Positions 1-8,947 of a DNA stretch of 64,000 nt are shown here, in pieces. Positions within the stretch are counted from its first letter, which is position 1. Each line of letters begins with the position of its first letter. The stretch spans positions 62,001-126,000 of the forward strand of contig CAWDIB010000003.1 of the NCBI GenBank assembly GCA_963802275.1. The letters run 5' to 3'. The notes under the pieces are model-generated. The model saw only the letters and a program-made list of their open reading frames with translations. It was not told where the DNA came from and ran no database searches. The position numbers and the translations under genes are program-made. The stretch comes from CAZMZW01 sp963802275. GTDB lineage: Bacteria; Chloroflexota; Anaerolineae; Anaerolineales; Anaerolineaceae.

Positions 1-1941
1 TGCGCCGCCGATCCAAAGCCAAATCATAAATGGATGGATATACACCCGCAGGATCGCCCCGCTGCCGGAAGCATTCTGCCATTCACTGAGAATCAATTGA
101 ATATCCCTGGTCAAGGTGGAGGAAATGGCTGGTATTGCATTGACCGAATTAATTTTCGGGTAATACTCCATCCCAGGGAATAGGCTGAATGACTTTTCAC
201 TCCTGGCTTCATTCATCAGGATGGCTAGGGTGTAGACCTCAGTTCTTGTTTCACTAATTCTGGCCGTTCTACCCTGGCCGATCAATGCCAGTCCATCCAC
301 TTCAACCTTCCCGCCAGCTTCGATGGAAATATCTGTTTGCTTGGAAAGTGACTCATTACCCAGGATGCCCAAAGTGGTAAATCCCAGCCCCAGGTGGATC
401 ATCACCATCCCCAGTGAAAAAGCTTTTAAAACATAGGTTTGACGGGATAGTAGCTCGAGTACCAATCGTCGAATCCAGGCAATGAGCAAAAGAGCGGTAA
501 CCCAGAAGGCAAGAGCGGTGCATAAGCTCACATTCATTTTGAGATAGAGAAAAATCGGCAGAATGGCTGCGGGGACAAGCAAAAATCCCAATAACTTGAA
601 ATTGATCAAGGGTTTGCCTGTATTTTTTTCCAGTAATGCATACAACATGGTAATGACCAGCACCGCCAACAAGAATGGTGAAGAGACATTCTCGTAAATT
701 TCAGGTGACCAGTTAGCTTGCTTGCCGGTAAAAAATTGCGAGGTCAAAGGATAGATCTGCCCGAAAAAATAAACAAACACCAGCATGATCAATAAAAAGT
801 TGAAAATCTGCGCTAATTTCTCTGGCAAGTCAGACGAATCCGTTTTTAATTTTTTAATGAAGCTGGCTTTTTGCTTGAAATACAAGTAAAAGAACGGAAC
901 AAAATTAAGCAGGATCAATACTGAAAGTACCAAGCCCATGAGCCCGGTGGAATAAGCATGTACCGATTCGAGGATGCCGGAACGAGTGATCAGGATGCCG
1001 GCCAGGATGAAGAACACGATCAGTCCTGATAACAAATAGACCCAGCGCAAAAAATTTCTGCCCTTGAGTTGCATCTGCATGGAATGGATCAATCCGAAGG
1101 ACAGCAGCCAGGGCAGCAAACCGGCGATCTCCACCGCGTCCCAGCCCCAATACCCACCCCAGCCGAGGATGGTATACGCCCACCATGAGCCCAGGAACAT
1201 GCCCGCGGTGAGGCAAATCCAGGCGAACACCACCCACGGATAGGCCAGCTTGATCCATTGATGTTCTTTATCACCACACGCCAGGGCGCCAAAGGCAAAA
1301 GCGAATGGCATGAAAAACCCGATCAGCCCCAAATAGAGGGCTGGCGGGTGCAGGAGCATGGCCGGGTGACGCAGACTGGGATTCATCCCCTGACCATCCA
1401 CCGGCACAATTAAACTGGAGCCCGCCGAGGCGAACATGGCTTCCACCATCGAACCGCCGCTGGTTTGCCATAATCTGTCAAACGGGTTGGTGGCAATTAC
1501 CACCGGCGCCAGGAAGAACACCAATCCCAGGGTAAGCAACAAAGCCGCAATGGCCGCTTGTCTGCCACCCAGATATTTGTTCGCCAGGGTTGTGGTGATG
1601 GCGGTGATGATGGAAAGGATGAAACTCCAAAAGAGCAGCGAGCTTGCCTGTCCGAACCATAAACCGCTCACCTTGTAATACCAGGGCATGCCAAGTTCCA
1701 CGGCCTTGAACACCAGTGGATATTCGAAAGCATTACGGAGTAATAACCAGGCAAGCGATAGCACGGCAATTGCCAGGAGGGCTGGAAGCCCCTGGATGGT
1801 GTAGAGAAATAGAGTCGGAATTTTTGATGACTTGCTGCGAAGAACAATCACCATTAGAAAGAGAATTAGAACACAAAAAGCCAGTGCAATCGCAAGGGCT
1901 GAATACCCGGCCAGGCCGAGAAGATCGTTGATTTCCATCAT
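1..1941 (-). CDS. ccmF: CcmF/CcsA-type cytochrome c heme lyase, C-terminus cut by window edge
   Basis: Open frame of 647 codons running off the left edge; start at the ATG pair 1941/1938. It is a polytopic membrane protein with many hydrophobic segments. The tryptophan-rich WWD signature (WGGYWGWDAVE, about residue 250) is what CcmF and CcsA use to present heme for covalent attachment to CxxCH apocytochromes. The last visible residues (MIWLWIGGA) match the conserved end of CcmF, so only a short tail is missing. It lies downstream of a pentaheme cytochrome and a flavocytochrome on the same strand, so it probably matures that cytochrome. Family assignment is firm; CcmF rather than a CcsA relative rests on length and C-terminus. 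Confidence 0.9.
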   Translation of the reverse strand, partial: MMEINDLLGLAGYSALAIALAFCVLILFLMVIVLRSKSSKIPTLFLYTIQGLPALLAIAVLSLAWLLLRNAFEYPLVFKAVELGMPWYYKVSGLWFGQASSLLFWSFILSIITAITTTLANKYLGGRQAAIAALLLTLGLVFFLAPVVIATNPFDRLWQTSGGSMVEAMFASAGSSLIVPVDGQGMNPSLRHPAMLLHPPALYLGLIGFFMPFAFAFGALACGDKEHQWIKLAYPWVVFAWICLTAGMFLGSWWAYTILGWGGYWGWDAVEIAGLLPWLLSFGLIHSMQMQLKGRNFLRWVYLLSGLIVFFILAGILITRSGILESVHAYSTGLMGLVLSVLILLNFVPFFYLYFKQKASFIKKLKTDSSDLPEKLAQIFNFLLIMLVFVYFFGQIYPLTSQFFTGKQANWSPEIYENVSSPFLLAVLVITMLYALLEKNTGKPLINFKLLGFLLVPAAILPIFLYLKMNVSLCTALAFWVTALLLIAWIRRLVLELLSRQTYVLKAFSLGMVMIHLGLGFTTLGILGNESLSKQTDISIEAGGKVEVDGLALIGQGRTARISETRTEVYTLAILMNEARSEKSFSLFPGMEYYPKINSVNAIPAISSTLTRDIQLILSEWQNASGSGAILRVYIHPFMIWLWIGGA

Positions 1942-2013
1942 CTTTTCATAAAAGATTTAATAGCGAATATCCCATTTCATTAAAATGGTGGGCTTCATCA
2001 AGGGGTGCCAAAT

Positions 2014-2112
2014 TCATTGAGGTTTTGCCTGCATCAAGGCAAAAATGACCGCCGCAGCAATGGCTGCCAGGGTGATTATGCCTGCCATGCGCAATTCCAT
2101 TTTATTTTTCAT
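2014..2112 (-). CDS. 32-residue single-span membrane peptide
   Basis: A short frame starting ATG at 2112, ten bases after the flavocytochrome stop and about 70 bases before ccmF. The product is MKNKMELRMAG followed by a hydrophobic stretch (about residues 10-26) and a short polar tail. It looks like a one-helix membrane peptide. CcmD, a small membrane partner in cytochrome c maturation, is one possible analogy by size and location, but there is no sequence motif to prove it. The ribosome-binding site is weak (GGTGAG). Could be a chance frame; tight placement inside the operon is the main support. Confidence 0.45.
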   Translation of the reverse strand: MKNKMELRMAGIITLAAIAAAVIFALMQAKPQ

Positions 2113-2122
2113 GGCTCACCGC

Positions 2123-3475
2123 CTACGCCATCTCGTATTTCTCAGTAGTCACTTGCGAATCCGTTATTCCAAGGCCGGCAAGATGACCTTCCATGGCATT
2201 AATCATCGGCAGGGGTCCGCATACAAAGTAATGGAATTTTTTCCGCTCCCTGGGCAATTGGCTGTCAAGCAGCGCCTGGGTGATGTATCCGCTGGTGTAT
2301 TTTTTCTTATCCTTTGGTTTCTCGAGAACATAAAAAACCCTAAGATTAAGTCTCTTCTCTAACTTTTCCAAATCCTTTTGGAAAATGATGTTCTTCTCAT
2401 CATAGCTGCCATAGAAAAAATAAACCGGGCGTTTATCCTTTGCGTCAGCCAGGCTGTGCAGGATGCTCATGATCGGTGCGGCGCCAATCCCGCCGGCCAG
2501 CAGGACTAACCCTTTTTGGGTGCGCTTGTCTTGCAATGAAAAACTGCCAAAGGGGCCATCCACATAGACGGTTTCACCACCTTTGAGTTTGCCGATGGTG
2601 GAAGTAAAATCGCCCAGATTCTTGATGGAGAACCTAAGTTCATCCTTGCGGTGGGCACTGCCGGATATGGAAAACGGATTTTTATGCAGGCTGAATGGCG
2701 AGGAGTTGATATTGATCCACGCCACCTGAGCGGCATTGAAATCAAGCCCTGCATGCCCTTTGGGTGCAAGGACAATCGTCCAGGTATCCGCGGTTTCCTT
2801 GATCACCTTCCTGACTGTAAATGGTTTTTGTAACATGCGGATTGGTTTGATTACTCGCATATATAGCGTCATACCCACCCATAGGATCACCTCAAAAATC
2901 CACACCCATTTCACTGCAGCGGTGGATGAATAGTAATTGACCTTAAAAATATGTATCAAGGCAAAAACAGCAATGCCAGCCGCAAGCAGGTCATGAATGG
3001 CATGCCAGGCGTTGTATCCCAGTTTGATGTCGGTGCGCAGCACCGAGGTGATGGCGATCAGCAGCAGGCACGCCAGTCCGATGAGTCCAGCTTGAGCCCG
3101 CCACGGTGCAGTGAACGGATTAAGCAGCAGCAGCGTGTATGGGTTGTTCACCAATAAAATGACCGGGTGCAGCAGTACCAGCAGCACCGAGACGATCGAC
3201 AGGAAGTGATGGACCTTGTAAACATTGTCCATGTCGAAAATATCGGCGAGAAAATGCAGGCGGGCGGTTGGGATGAACTGCAGTCCTGCCATCGCCAGTC
3301 CCACAAACCCCAGCCCCACGGAAAAATCGCGCCAGAAATCCCTCCCTTTTGGCATGGGAAAGACCATCATCACCAATAGCGGCAGCAGAATAATCAGAAG
3401 ATAAATGACCCATACAAGTAATCGAAGTTGTTTCTTTTTCATCTCATGATCCTGTTTTGTCCGCTTATCATTCAC
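2123..3475 (-). CDS. Ferric-reductase-like flavocytochrome (heme-binding TM domain + FAD/NAD module)
   Basis: 450 residues. The first ~210 form six or so membrane helices with paired histidines (HHFLSI, LHPVI, WHAIHDLL, LIHIF) typical of ferric reductase/NADPH-oxidase type b-heme domains. Residues ~215-450 are a ferredoxin-reductase module: FAD-binding segment (NPFSISGS), the LAGGIGAAPIMSIL pyrophosphate loop and a C-terminal FVCGPLPMINAM motif for NAD(P) binding. It should pass electrons from NAD(P)H through FAD and b hemes across the membrane. Start is GTG at 3475, overlapping the cytochrome stop by four bases (GTGA), which implies translational coupling. The neighbouring multiheme cytochrome is the likely electron partner. 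The physiological acceptor is unknown. Confidence 0.88.
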   Translation of the reverse strand: MNDKRTKQDHEMKKKQLRLLVWVIYLLIILLPLLVMMVFPMPKGRDFWRDFSVGLGFVGLAMAGLQFIPTARLHFLADIFDMDNVYKVHHFLSIVSVLLVLLHPVILLVNNPYTLLLLNPFTAPWRAQAGLIGLACLLLIAITSVLRTDIKLGYNAWHAIHDLLAAGIAVFALIHIFKVNYYSSTAAVKWVWIFEVILWVGMTLYMRVIKPIRMLQKPFTVRKVIKETADTWTIVLAPKGHAGLDFNAAQVAWININSSPFSLHKNPFSISGSAHRKDELRFSIKNLGDFTSTIGKLKGGETVYVDGPFGSFSLQDKRTQKGLVLLAGGIGAAPIMSILHSLADAKDKRPVYFFYGSYDEKNIIFQKDLEKLEKRLNLRVFYVLEKPKDKKKYTSGYITQALLDSQLPRERKKFHYFVCGPLPMINAMEGHLAGLGITDSQVTTEKYEMA

Positions 3476-4605
3476 TCAACCGCCCGTACCAGGCCACTGA
3501 AAGGTGCTTTTGCCACAGAGGCGAGGTCTTCAATCGCATCATACAGGAGCTGCAGCATATATTTGCCATTGTGAACGTACCCGGCCGGGTCTTTGAGGCT
3601 GAATTGGTAATTGAATCCAGCGCGCAGCAGGCGCGGGGTGAATTTTGTGTAGGCATTTGTTCGGCTGACCTCTTCCTTGTCAGCTTTTCCATCGCCGTTG
3701 GAATCAACAAACAGGTAGGGGTTCTGGTCTGCCCAGACGATGGGTATCCCCAGGACTTCTTTAGCATAGTGCTGGATGGCTTCGTAAAGCACTGCCTGCA
3801 CCCCTTGAATTTCATGATACACACCCTCCACCTTGCCGTCGGCATCATAATCCACGCCGTCCACAAAAACCGACTTGTAGTCTGCAAATCCAGTCACATT
3901 GGAATGACACGCGCCGCACAGGTTCACATTCTTGCCCTGATACTCCTTCTGCATGCGCAGGCTGTGCGGATCATGGCACTGGGTGCAGGTTTGCACACCC
4001 TCGGCATGATAGAACTTGCCCACGTAGGTTTTGCCCGGGTATTCGTACCCACCTTTGGCTTGTGTACCGTAAGCGGTTGCCGCCGCGAAGTAATAATGAG
4101 GGGTGATGAAGGTTGCCTCAGGGACCACTTCGTCGTCCACCTTTCCGCTGATGACCGAAGCCACCCGCGTGCCGGCACTCAAGCCGGAATGGCAGGTTCC
4201 GCAGAGAGCGTTACCTTCTGCGATCTTTAACTTTTGACCAGACGGGAAGCTGACCTCTTCGAGCGCATGCGCTTTTTCGTTGTGGCATACCTCGCAGGTG
4301 ATCACCCGCTCGATCGGGCCGGGTGCATCCACTTTGAATTCCGTGCTGCCATCCTGGCCAAGAAAATCAAGGAAGGCGGGTCCGCTGTGGCACTTGGCGC
4401 AGTTGGCTGAGATCTGCGGCGGGTCGGCAGTATTCCAGTTTGTGAAGGATTGCGATTTAACATCGGCATGCCCGGAACCCCACCAGTCCACACTGATTTT
4501 CTCAATTGAAGCTGCGGATTTTGTTTGGCTGGATAAATAATAGATCCATCCAGCCAGGAACACACCAAAAAAGACCAGCACGAGGATAAAGATTCGCTTG
4601 TTCAT
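3472..4605 (-). CDS. Membrane-anchored pentaheme cytochrome c
   Basis: 377 residues from ATG 4605, chosen over the ATG at 4611 because AAGGAG then lies six bases upstream. A hydrophobic N-terminal anchor (ILVLVFFGVFLAGWIYYL) is followed by five CxxCH heme sites: CAKCH, CEVCH, CGTCH, CTQCH and CGACH. The C-terminal ~150 residues have no heme site and include acidic DADGK and DSNGDGKADKEE stretches that resemble calcium-binding loops. It would sit on the outer face of the membrane and shuttle electrons. First gene of the operon with the flavocytochrome (4-base overlap) and ccmF. The redox substrate cannot be told from sequence. Confidence 0.88.
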   Translation of the reverse strand: MNKRIFILVLVFFGVFLAGWIYYLSSQTKSAASIEKISVDWWGSGHADVKSQSFTNWNTADPPQISANCAKCHSGPAFLDFLGQDGSTEFKVDAPGPIERVITCEVCHNEKAHALEEVSFPSGQKLKIAEGNALCGTCHSGLSAGTRVASVISGKVDDEVVPEATFITPHYYFAAATAYGTQAKGGYEYPGKTYVGKFYHAEGVQTCTQCHDPHSLRMQKEYQGKNVNLCGACHSNVTGFADYKSVFVDGVDYDADGKVEGVYHEIQGVQAVLYEAIQHYAKEVLGIPIVWADQNPYLFVDSNGDGKADKEEVSRTNAYTKFTPRLLRAGFNYQFSLKDPAGYVHNGKYMLQLLYDAIEDLASVAKAPFSGLVRAVE

Positions 4606-4836
4606 AACCATCTCCTTGGCAGGTTTTTCTGAAAATATTAAGTGAATAATTTCCAGTAGGTTAAATTATATATGAACTGCCTTTTTTTAGTGCAACCTTC
4701 AATTACCAATACTGAAAAATTATTAGATCCCCACCGAAAAAAAGATGATCATATATCATTTAAGATTTAAGGTTGGGACTTGAGTTATTTTTTCACTCAA
4801 ACAATGCGGTAAATTTTACCTGAATCTGCTTGATCA

Positions 4837-6192
4837 TCATGAATAAAACGCATTGCTGCGGAACAAGGCCTCCAACTCCGCATCCCCTTTAACTGCTTGG
4901 CTCATCAGGCTGTGACCCCGTTCGTCAATCCTTTTCACCAGCTCGCTCTCGTCCATGGTGAGCAGCCTGCCATCCCGCACCACCATCCGTCCATTGACAA
5001 AGACAGTGTTCACATCACGCCCATTGCAGCAATACACGATGGTATCCAGCAATGAATAGGCGGGCGCGGTGGACATGCGCCGGAAATCCAGCAGGACCAG
5101 GTCAGCCAGGTAGCCGGGAGCCAGTGTGCCCAGCTGTCCCTGCATACCGATGGCGGCCGCCGCATTGACCGTGACCATTTCCAGGATCTTGGACGAGGGC
5201 ATGGCCAGTGGATCGTTGGCCAACTGTTTTTGGGCGGCACCAGCAATGCGCAATTCACCGGTCAGGTCCATGACGTTGTTGCTGGTGACTGCGTCGGTCC
5301 CGATCAGCACATCCGCCCCTTTCTGCATCATCTTCCAGGCCTGGGCAGGCTTGCCGCCCAGTGAATGCCCCATTGGGCAGTAGACGGGATGCGCTCCGGT
5401 CTTCGCCAGTAAAACGATTTCATCTTCGTTGATGAAGATGCAGTGGGCAGCCAATACAGCTTTATCCAGTACGCCAATCTCAGCCAAGTATTCCACACAG
5501 CCTTTACCGTGCTGTTCTTTGATGTAGTCCCGCTCCTGCGGTGACTGCGCCAGGTGCATATGCAGTCCGACCCCTTCGTCGCTGGCTGCCTGCTTTAGTT
5601 TAAGAAACCATTCAGTGGAAACGGATTCCGACGCATGCGGTCCCAGCCAGGGGATGACCAGCGGGTGGCGCCCTTTCCAGCGGCGCACGAAGTCAATGCC
5701 TTCCTCCAGCTCCTTCTCACCGGTAAAGGGTCCGATGCGGCTCATCAGGGTGTGGGCGATCACGCCGCGCAGGCCCAATTCACATACCGCCCTGGCTGTC
5801 TGCTCGGCAAAGAAGTAGTGATCCACCACCGTGGTGGAACCACCCAGCAGGGCTTCCGCTCCACCCGCCAGCGCGCCGATATACACATCCTCCGGCTTGA
5901 GGTTTTTCTCCACCGGCCACATGACGCGGTACACCCCATCCGTCACTGCCAGGGTGATGCCTTTTTGCAGGCTCATCGGGATGTGGGTGTGGCAGTTGAT
6001 CAAACCCGGCAGCGCCACCATGCCGGCCGCATCGTATTTTTCGGCTTGCGGATATGCCTGGCGCATCTCTTGCTTGTTACCAATAACTGCAATCCGCTCG
6101 TCTTGGATAACAATGGAAGCTTGGGGCAGAATTTCCCGCTTTTCGTTCATTGTCACTAATGTGGCGTTTTCGATCAACCATTCTTTGCTCAT
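4837..6192 (-). CDS. TrzA/MtaD-type amidohydrolase (deaminase/chlorohydrolase family)
   Basis: 451 residues with GAGGAG placed well before ATG 6192. It belongs to the amidohydrolase superfamily: the first metal pair is in LINCHTHIP (about residue 68), a further His in GLHMHLAQ, another in LAAHCIF, and the catalytic Asp in LIGTDAV. The N-terminal beta-sandwich starts IENATLVTMNE. Closest known families are 5-methylthioadenosine/S-adenosylhomocysteine deaminase, atrazine chlorohydrolase (AtzA/TrzN) and guanine-deaminase-like enzymes. The exact substrate is not readable. Same strand as the SMP-30 gene, 153 bases downstream, next to a GntR regulator, which suggests a catabolic rather than salvage role. 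Confidence 0.85.
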   Translation of the reverse strand: MSKEWLIENATLVTMNEKREILPQASIVIQDERIAVIGNKQEMRQAYPQAEKYDAAGMVALPGLINCHTHIPMSLQKGITLAVTDGVYRVMWPVEKNLKPEDVYIGALAGGAEALLGGSTTVVDHYFFAEQTARAVCELGLRGVIAHTLMSRIGPFTGEKELEEGIDFVRRWKGRHPLVIPWLGPHASESVSTEWFLKLKQAASDEGVGLHMHLAQSPQERDYIKEQHGKGCVEYLAEIGVLDKAVLAAHCIFINEDEIVLLAKTGAHPVYCPMGHSLGGKPAQAWKMMQKGADVLIGTDAVTSNNVMDLTGELRIAGAAQKQLANDPLAMPSSKILEMVTVNAAAAIGMQGQLGTLAPGYLADLVLLDFRRMSTAPAYSLLDTIVYCCNGRDVNTVFVNGRMVVRDGRLLTMDESELVKRIDERGHSLMSQAVKGDAELEALFRSNAFYS

Positions 6193-6345
6193 GTATGTCT
6201 CCTCAGGGGCTATTAACCATCATTATTCCATATTTTTTATGTATGTTCTCTCAGTAAAAAAGTAATGGAGAAAATATAAAAAAGTTTTCCAATGGAATGG
6301 CTGAGTTGCAGCTCTTAAGTGAAAACAACCTTGCTGATGAACTGA

Positions 6346-7248
6346 TTATTTGAGAAAAACATCCATCGGGGTCATCCCTGTGGTTTTACAGCGCAAGCGC
6401 AGAAGGTTGCCGCTGGAGGTGATGTAGAGGGATTTGCGGTCATCATCACCCCAGGCCAGATTGGCTGTCTTGTCCTTGTCGGAGAGAATGATCTTTCCCA
6501 GCAGCCCGCCGGCAGGCGAGAAGACCCAGATGCCGCCCGGGCCGGTGCAAAATACGTTATCCTCAATATCCAGTTTCATGCCATCCGGTCTGCCCGGACC
6601 TTCGCCCCACAATTCGGCAAAAACTCCTTTATCAGTAAAACTGCCATCCGCCTTTTTTTCAAATTGGCGGATATGCTGCTTGACGGTATCAATCACCAAG
6701 AGCATGCTCCCGTCATAATTGAATGCCAGCCCATTCGGGCGTTCGAAGTCATCAAATAGCAGCTCGGCTTCCTTCTGTCCCGGGCTTACGCGGAACACAC
6801 CCTGGAAGTCCAACTCCTGCTCAGCAGGTCCGCCCAATCCTTCCTGCAGTCCGTAGATCGGGTCCGAGAAATAAATGGAACCGTCTCTGGATACGATAAT
6901 GTCATTGGGTGAGTTGAGCTTCTTACCCCTGAAATGGCTGACCACCACAGTGAAGTTATTCCCGCTTTGCCGGCTGACAGCCCTGCCGCGGTGTTCGCAG
7001 ACCACCAATTCACCCCTGGCATTGATGCTCAACCCGTTGGAAAAACGGCTCGGTTTGCGAAATGCCGTCACCCCGGCAGAAGGCTGGTAGCAATAAAGGG
7101 TATCAGCCGGGATATCGGAGAAATACAGGCAGCTCTTTTTTGCATGCCAGGCCGGACCTTCGGTGAATTTGAAACCGCCGGCAATTAATTCCAATTGTGC
7201 AGCGGGATCAACCAGGTCTTCAAAAGCAGGATTCAATACTTCAATCAT
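6346..7248 (-). CDS. SMP-30/gluconolactonase family lactonase
   Basis: 300 residues from ATG 7248, which has a strong GGAGGAAAT site upstream; an in-frame start at 7335 lies beyond the likely operator and is less plausible. A six-bladed beta-propeller of the SMP-30/gluconolactonase family is indicated by FTEGPAWH near the N-terminus (metal-binding Glu), LNSPNDIIVSRDGSIYFSD (Asn/Asp ligands), ERPNGLAFNYDGS and GRPDGMKLD. These enzymes hydrolyse sugar or other lactones with a divalent metal. Divergent from the GntR regulator with only about 108 bases between the starts, so the two are probably co-regulated. Confidence 0.86.
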   Translation of the reverse strand: MIEVLNPAFEDLVDPAAQLELIAGGFKFTEGPAWHAKKSCLYFSDIPADTLYCYQPSAGVTAFRKPSRFSNGLSINARGELVVCEHRGRAVSRQSGNNFTVVVSHFRGKKLNSPNDIIVSRDGSIYFSDPIYGLQEGLGGPAEQELDFQGVFRVSPGQKEAELLFDDFERPNGLAFNYDGSMLLVIDTVKQHIRQFEKKADGSFTDKGVFAELWGEGPGRPDGMKLDIEDNVFCTGPGGIWVFSPAGGLLGKIILSDKDKTANLAWGDDDRKSLYITSSGNLLRLRCKTTGMTPMDVFLK

Positions 7249-7299
7249 GGGATTTCCTCCATATAGGTTCTGATGGCTTATTCTATTTTGTATTATACT

Positions 7300-7318
7300 T
7301 AATGTCAATATAACATTA
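7300..7318. promoter_or_regulatory. Inverted repeat in smp30/gntR divergent promoter, putative GntR operator
   Basis: TAATGT and ACATTA arms separated by seven bases, in the 108-base region between the divergent lactonase and GntR starts. The inner 15-mer (7302-7316, ATGTCAATATAACAT) matches 12 of 15 positions of a palindrome at 45286-45300. Placement and symmetry fit autoregulation by the adjacent HutC-type repressor; binding itself is inferred. Confidence 0.5.
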
Positions 7319-7356
7319 TTAGGATAATGAGCCATTTATTTTGGGAGGGCAAAAAA

Positions 7357-8106
7357 ATGAAAACTGTTGACAGAAATCAGGCTTTACCCATCTTTTACCA
7401 GCTGCAAAACATTTTTTTCGAAAATATCCGCTCAAGGGTATGGAAACCAGGCGAACAAATACCACCGGAAAGTGAACTTTGTGCCATTTACGATGTCAGC
7501 CTGATCACGGTGCGCAAGGCATTGCAGCAGTTGGAAGTTGAAGGGCTGGTAAGACGCATGCAGGGCAGGGGCACCTTTGTGGCAGAGAAGAAAGTGGATG
7601 ATCTCATCCTGCAGTCGTTGACCGGCACATTCGCTTTTTCCCCGCCCGCCCAGACTGCTTACTCCACCAGGGTGATTGAAAAGGGCATTGAGTTGCCGGA
7701 CGCCATTGTGACCGAAAAACTCGGATTTCGACCAAACCAGAAAGTGATCAAGCTGGTCAGGCTGCGCATTGTGGATGGTCAGCCCTTTTATTGGACCAAG
7801 GCTTACCTTCCCGAAAAGCTATGCCCGGGTTTATTAGAGGAGGATTTTGAGAAAAATTCATTGTACGAGATACTGAAATCCAGGTATGGGTTGGTGGTTG
7901 TCTCTGCCATCCGCACCATTGAAACACAGATTGCTTCCAGCCTGGCGAAAAATTACCTGGCTGTTACACCCGGCACGCCCATCAATGTGATTTCCAGCGT
8001 TTCTTATCTTAAGGATGGCTCTGCACTGGAATATTCCAAAAATTATTTCCGCAGCGACCGCGTCAGGTTTGAAGTGCGCATCAACCTAAAAAACCAAAAA
8101 AGATGA
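7357..8106 (+). CDS. GntR family transcriptional regulator, HutC subfamily (UTRA domain)
   Basis: 249 residues from ATG 7357, preceded by GGGAGGG; an upstream in-frame ATG at 7327 lacks such a site. Residues ~8-75 form the GntR winged helix (PIFYQLQNIF, GEQIPPESELCAIYDVS, ITVRKALQQLEVEGLV, QGRGTFV). Residues ~95-245 are the UTRA ligand-binding domain of the HutC group (VIKLVRLRIVDGQPFYW, YFRSDRVRFEVRI). Such proteins are usually repressors released by a small catabolic substrate. The stop overlaps the next start (ATGA), so it is the first gene of an operon with the TrpA-like enzyme, the creatininase-family protein and probably the AOR. Confidence 0.92.
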   Translation: MKTVDRNQALPIFYQLQNIFFENIRSRVWKPGEQIPPESELCAIYDVSLITVRKALQQLEVEGLVRRMQGRGTFVAEKKVDDLILQSLTGTFAFSPPAQTAYSTRVIEKGIELPDAIVTEKLGFRPNQKVIKLVRLRIVDGQPFYWTKAYLPEKLCPGLLEEDFEKNSLYEILKSRYGLVVVSAIRTIETQIASSLAKNYLAVTPGTPINVISSVSYLKDGSALEYSKNYFRSDRVRFEVRINLKNQKR

Positions 8107-8933
8107 AGGGACGATTGATTGTGAACGAGAATAAGAATCGATTGGATGCCAGAATTGAGAAATGCCGCGATAACCACGAAGGCATATTGGTGGGCCTCAT
8201 CCCCTTTGGTGACCCGGACTTGGAGGTGTCTGCCCATTTGGTGGATGTATACCTGGAGGCGGGGGTGGACATCGTGGAGTTTGCCCTGGCGAGCGAGGAC
8301 CCTTTTGTGGATAGCCGCCAGATCAAGGAATCCGGCGCGCGCGCGTTGGCAAAAGAGCCTGACCTGTTAAAACATTTCGAGAAGATCAAACATATCCGCC
8401 AGGCATACCCGCAGGAACCCTTCGAGGTCATGGCTTATTCAGATGCCAAGAACAAGGTCGGCGTGCAGCGCTTAGTGCGCGAAATGCAGGAAGCGGATAT
8501 TGATGCCCATCTTCTTGCCGATTCGGTTTTTTGTGAAAAAGCGGTTATTGCCCAACTTGAAGATCTTCTCACCGCGGCTAAAATCTACCGTATTCGTTTC
8601 ATGCCCCATCCCTACCGAGAGCACTTGTTGGAGGATATCGGCAGCGCCGGGAAGGGATTCATGATCCTGCAATCCATCGCCGATGCAAACGGAATGCGCC
8701 CGCGCGTGGCACCCGAGAACAAGGGGCTGGTGGAGCGGGTGCGTGCCTCGGGAACAAAGGCAGCCATCATCCTGGCTTACGGCATCCGGGATGAAGAACG
8801 CGCAAGCGAGGCGGCGGCCACCGGTGCGGACGGCATCATCGTCGGCACCTCCTTTGTCGAACTCATCAGCCAGGCGGATTACAATGGATTGAGCCGACAG
8901 ATCAAGGCCATAAAAAATGCCTTGAAAAGATAA
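8103..8933 (+). CDS. Orphan TrpA-like TIM-barrel lyase
   Basis: 276 residues. The fold is that of tryptophan synthase alpha chain: LIPFGDPDLE near the N-terminus, GVDIVEFALASEDPFVDS (residues 54-71), and GADGIIVGTSFVELI near the C-terminus. E59 and D70 line up with the catalytic Glu49 and Asp60 of E. coli TrpA, but the GP after Asp60 is replaced by SR, and the PFSDP core is rewritten. No trpB or other trp gene is near. It overlaps the GntR stop by ATGA; a GTG at 8121 behind GAAGGGA is an alternative start. I infer a retro-aldol or lyase step on a compound other than indole-glycerol phosphate. Confidence 0.8.
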   Translation: MKGRLIVNENKNRLDARIEKCRDNHEGILVGLIPFGDPDLEVSAHLVDVYLEAGVDIVEFALASEDPFVDSRQIKESGARALAKEPDLLKHFEKIKHIRQAYPQEPFEVMAYSDAKNKVGVQRLVREMQEADIDAHLLADSVFCEKAVIAQLEDLLTAAKIYRIRFMPHPYREHLLEDIGSAGKGFMILQSIADANGMRPRVAPENKGLVERVRASGTKAAIILAYGIRDEERASEAAATGADGIIVGTSFVELISQADYNGLSRQIKAIKNALKR

Positions 8934-8947
8934 GAAAGCGAGGTGTA

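Noticed and set aside
3457..4230. Long plus-strand frame (257 codons) opposite the pentaheme cytochrome
   Set aside because: It is antisense to a gene with five CxxCH motifs; the product has no family character and lacks a ribosome-binding site.
4738..4765. Short palindrome ATGATCATATATCAT downstream of the amidohydrolase
   Set aside because: Arms of only five bases and no T-run; expected by chance in AT-rich DNA.
7327..7356. Earlier ATG for the GntR gene
   Set aside because: The later ATG at 7357 has GGGAGGG upstream and starts nearer the conserved winged-helix domain.
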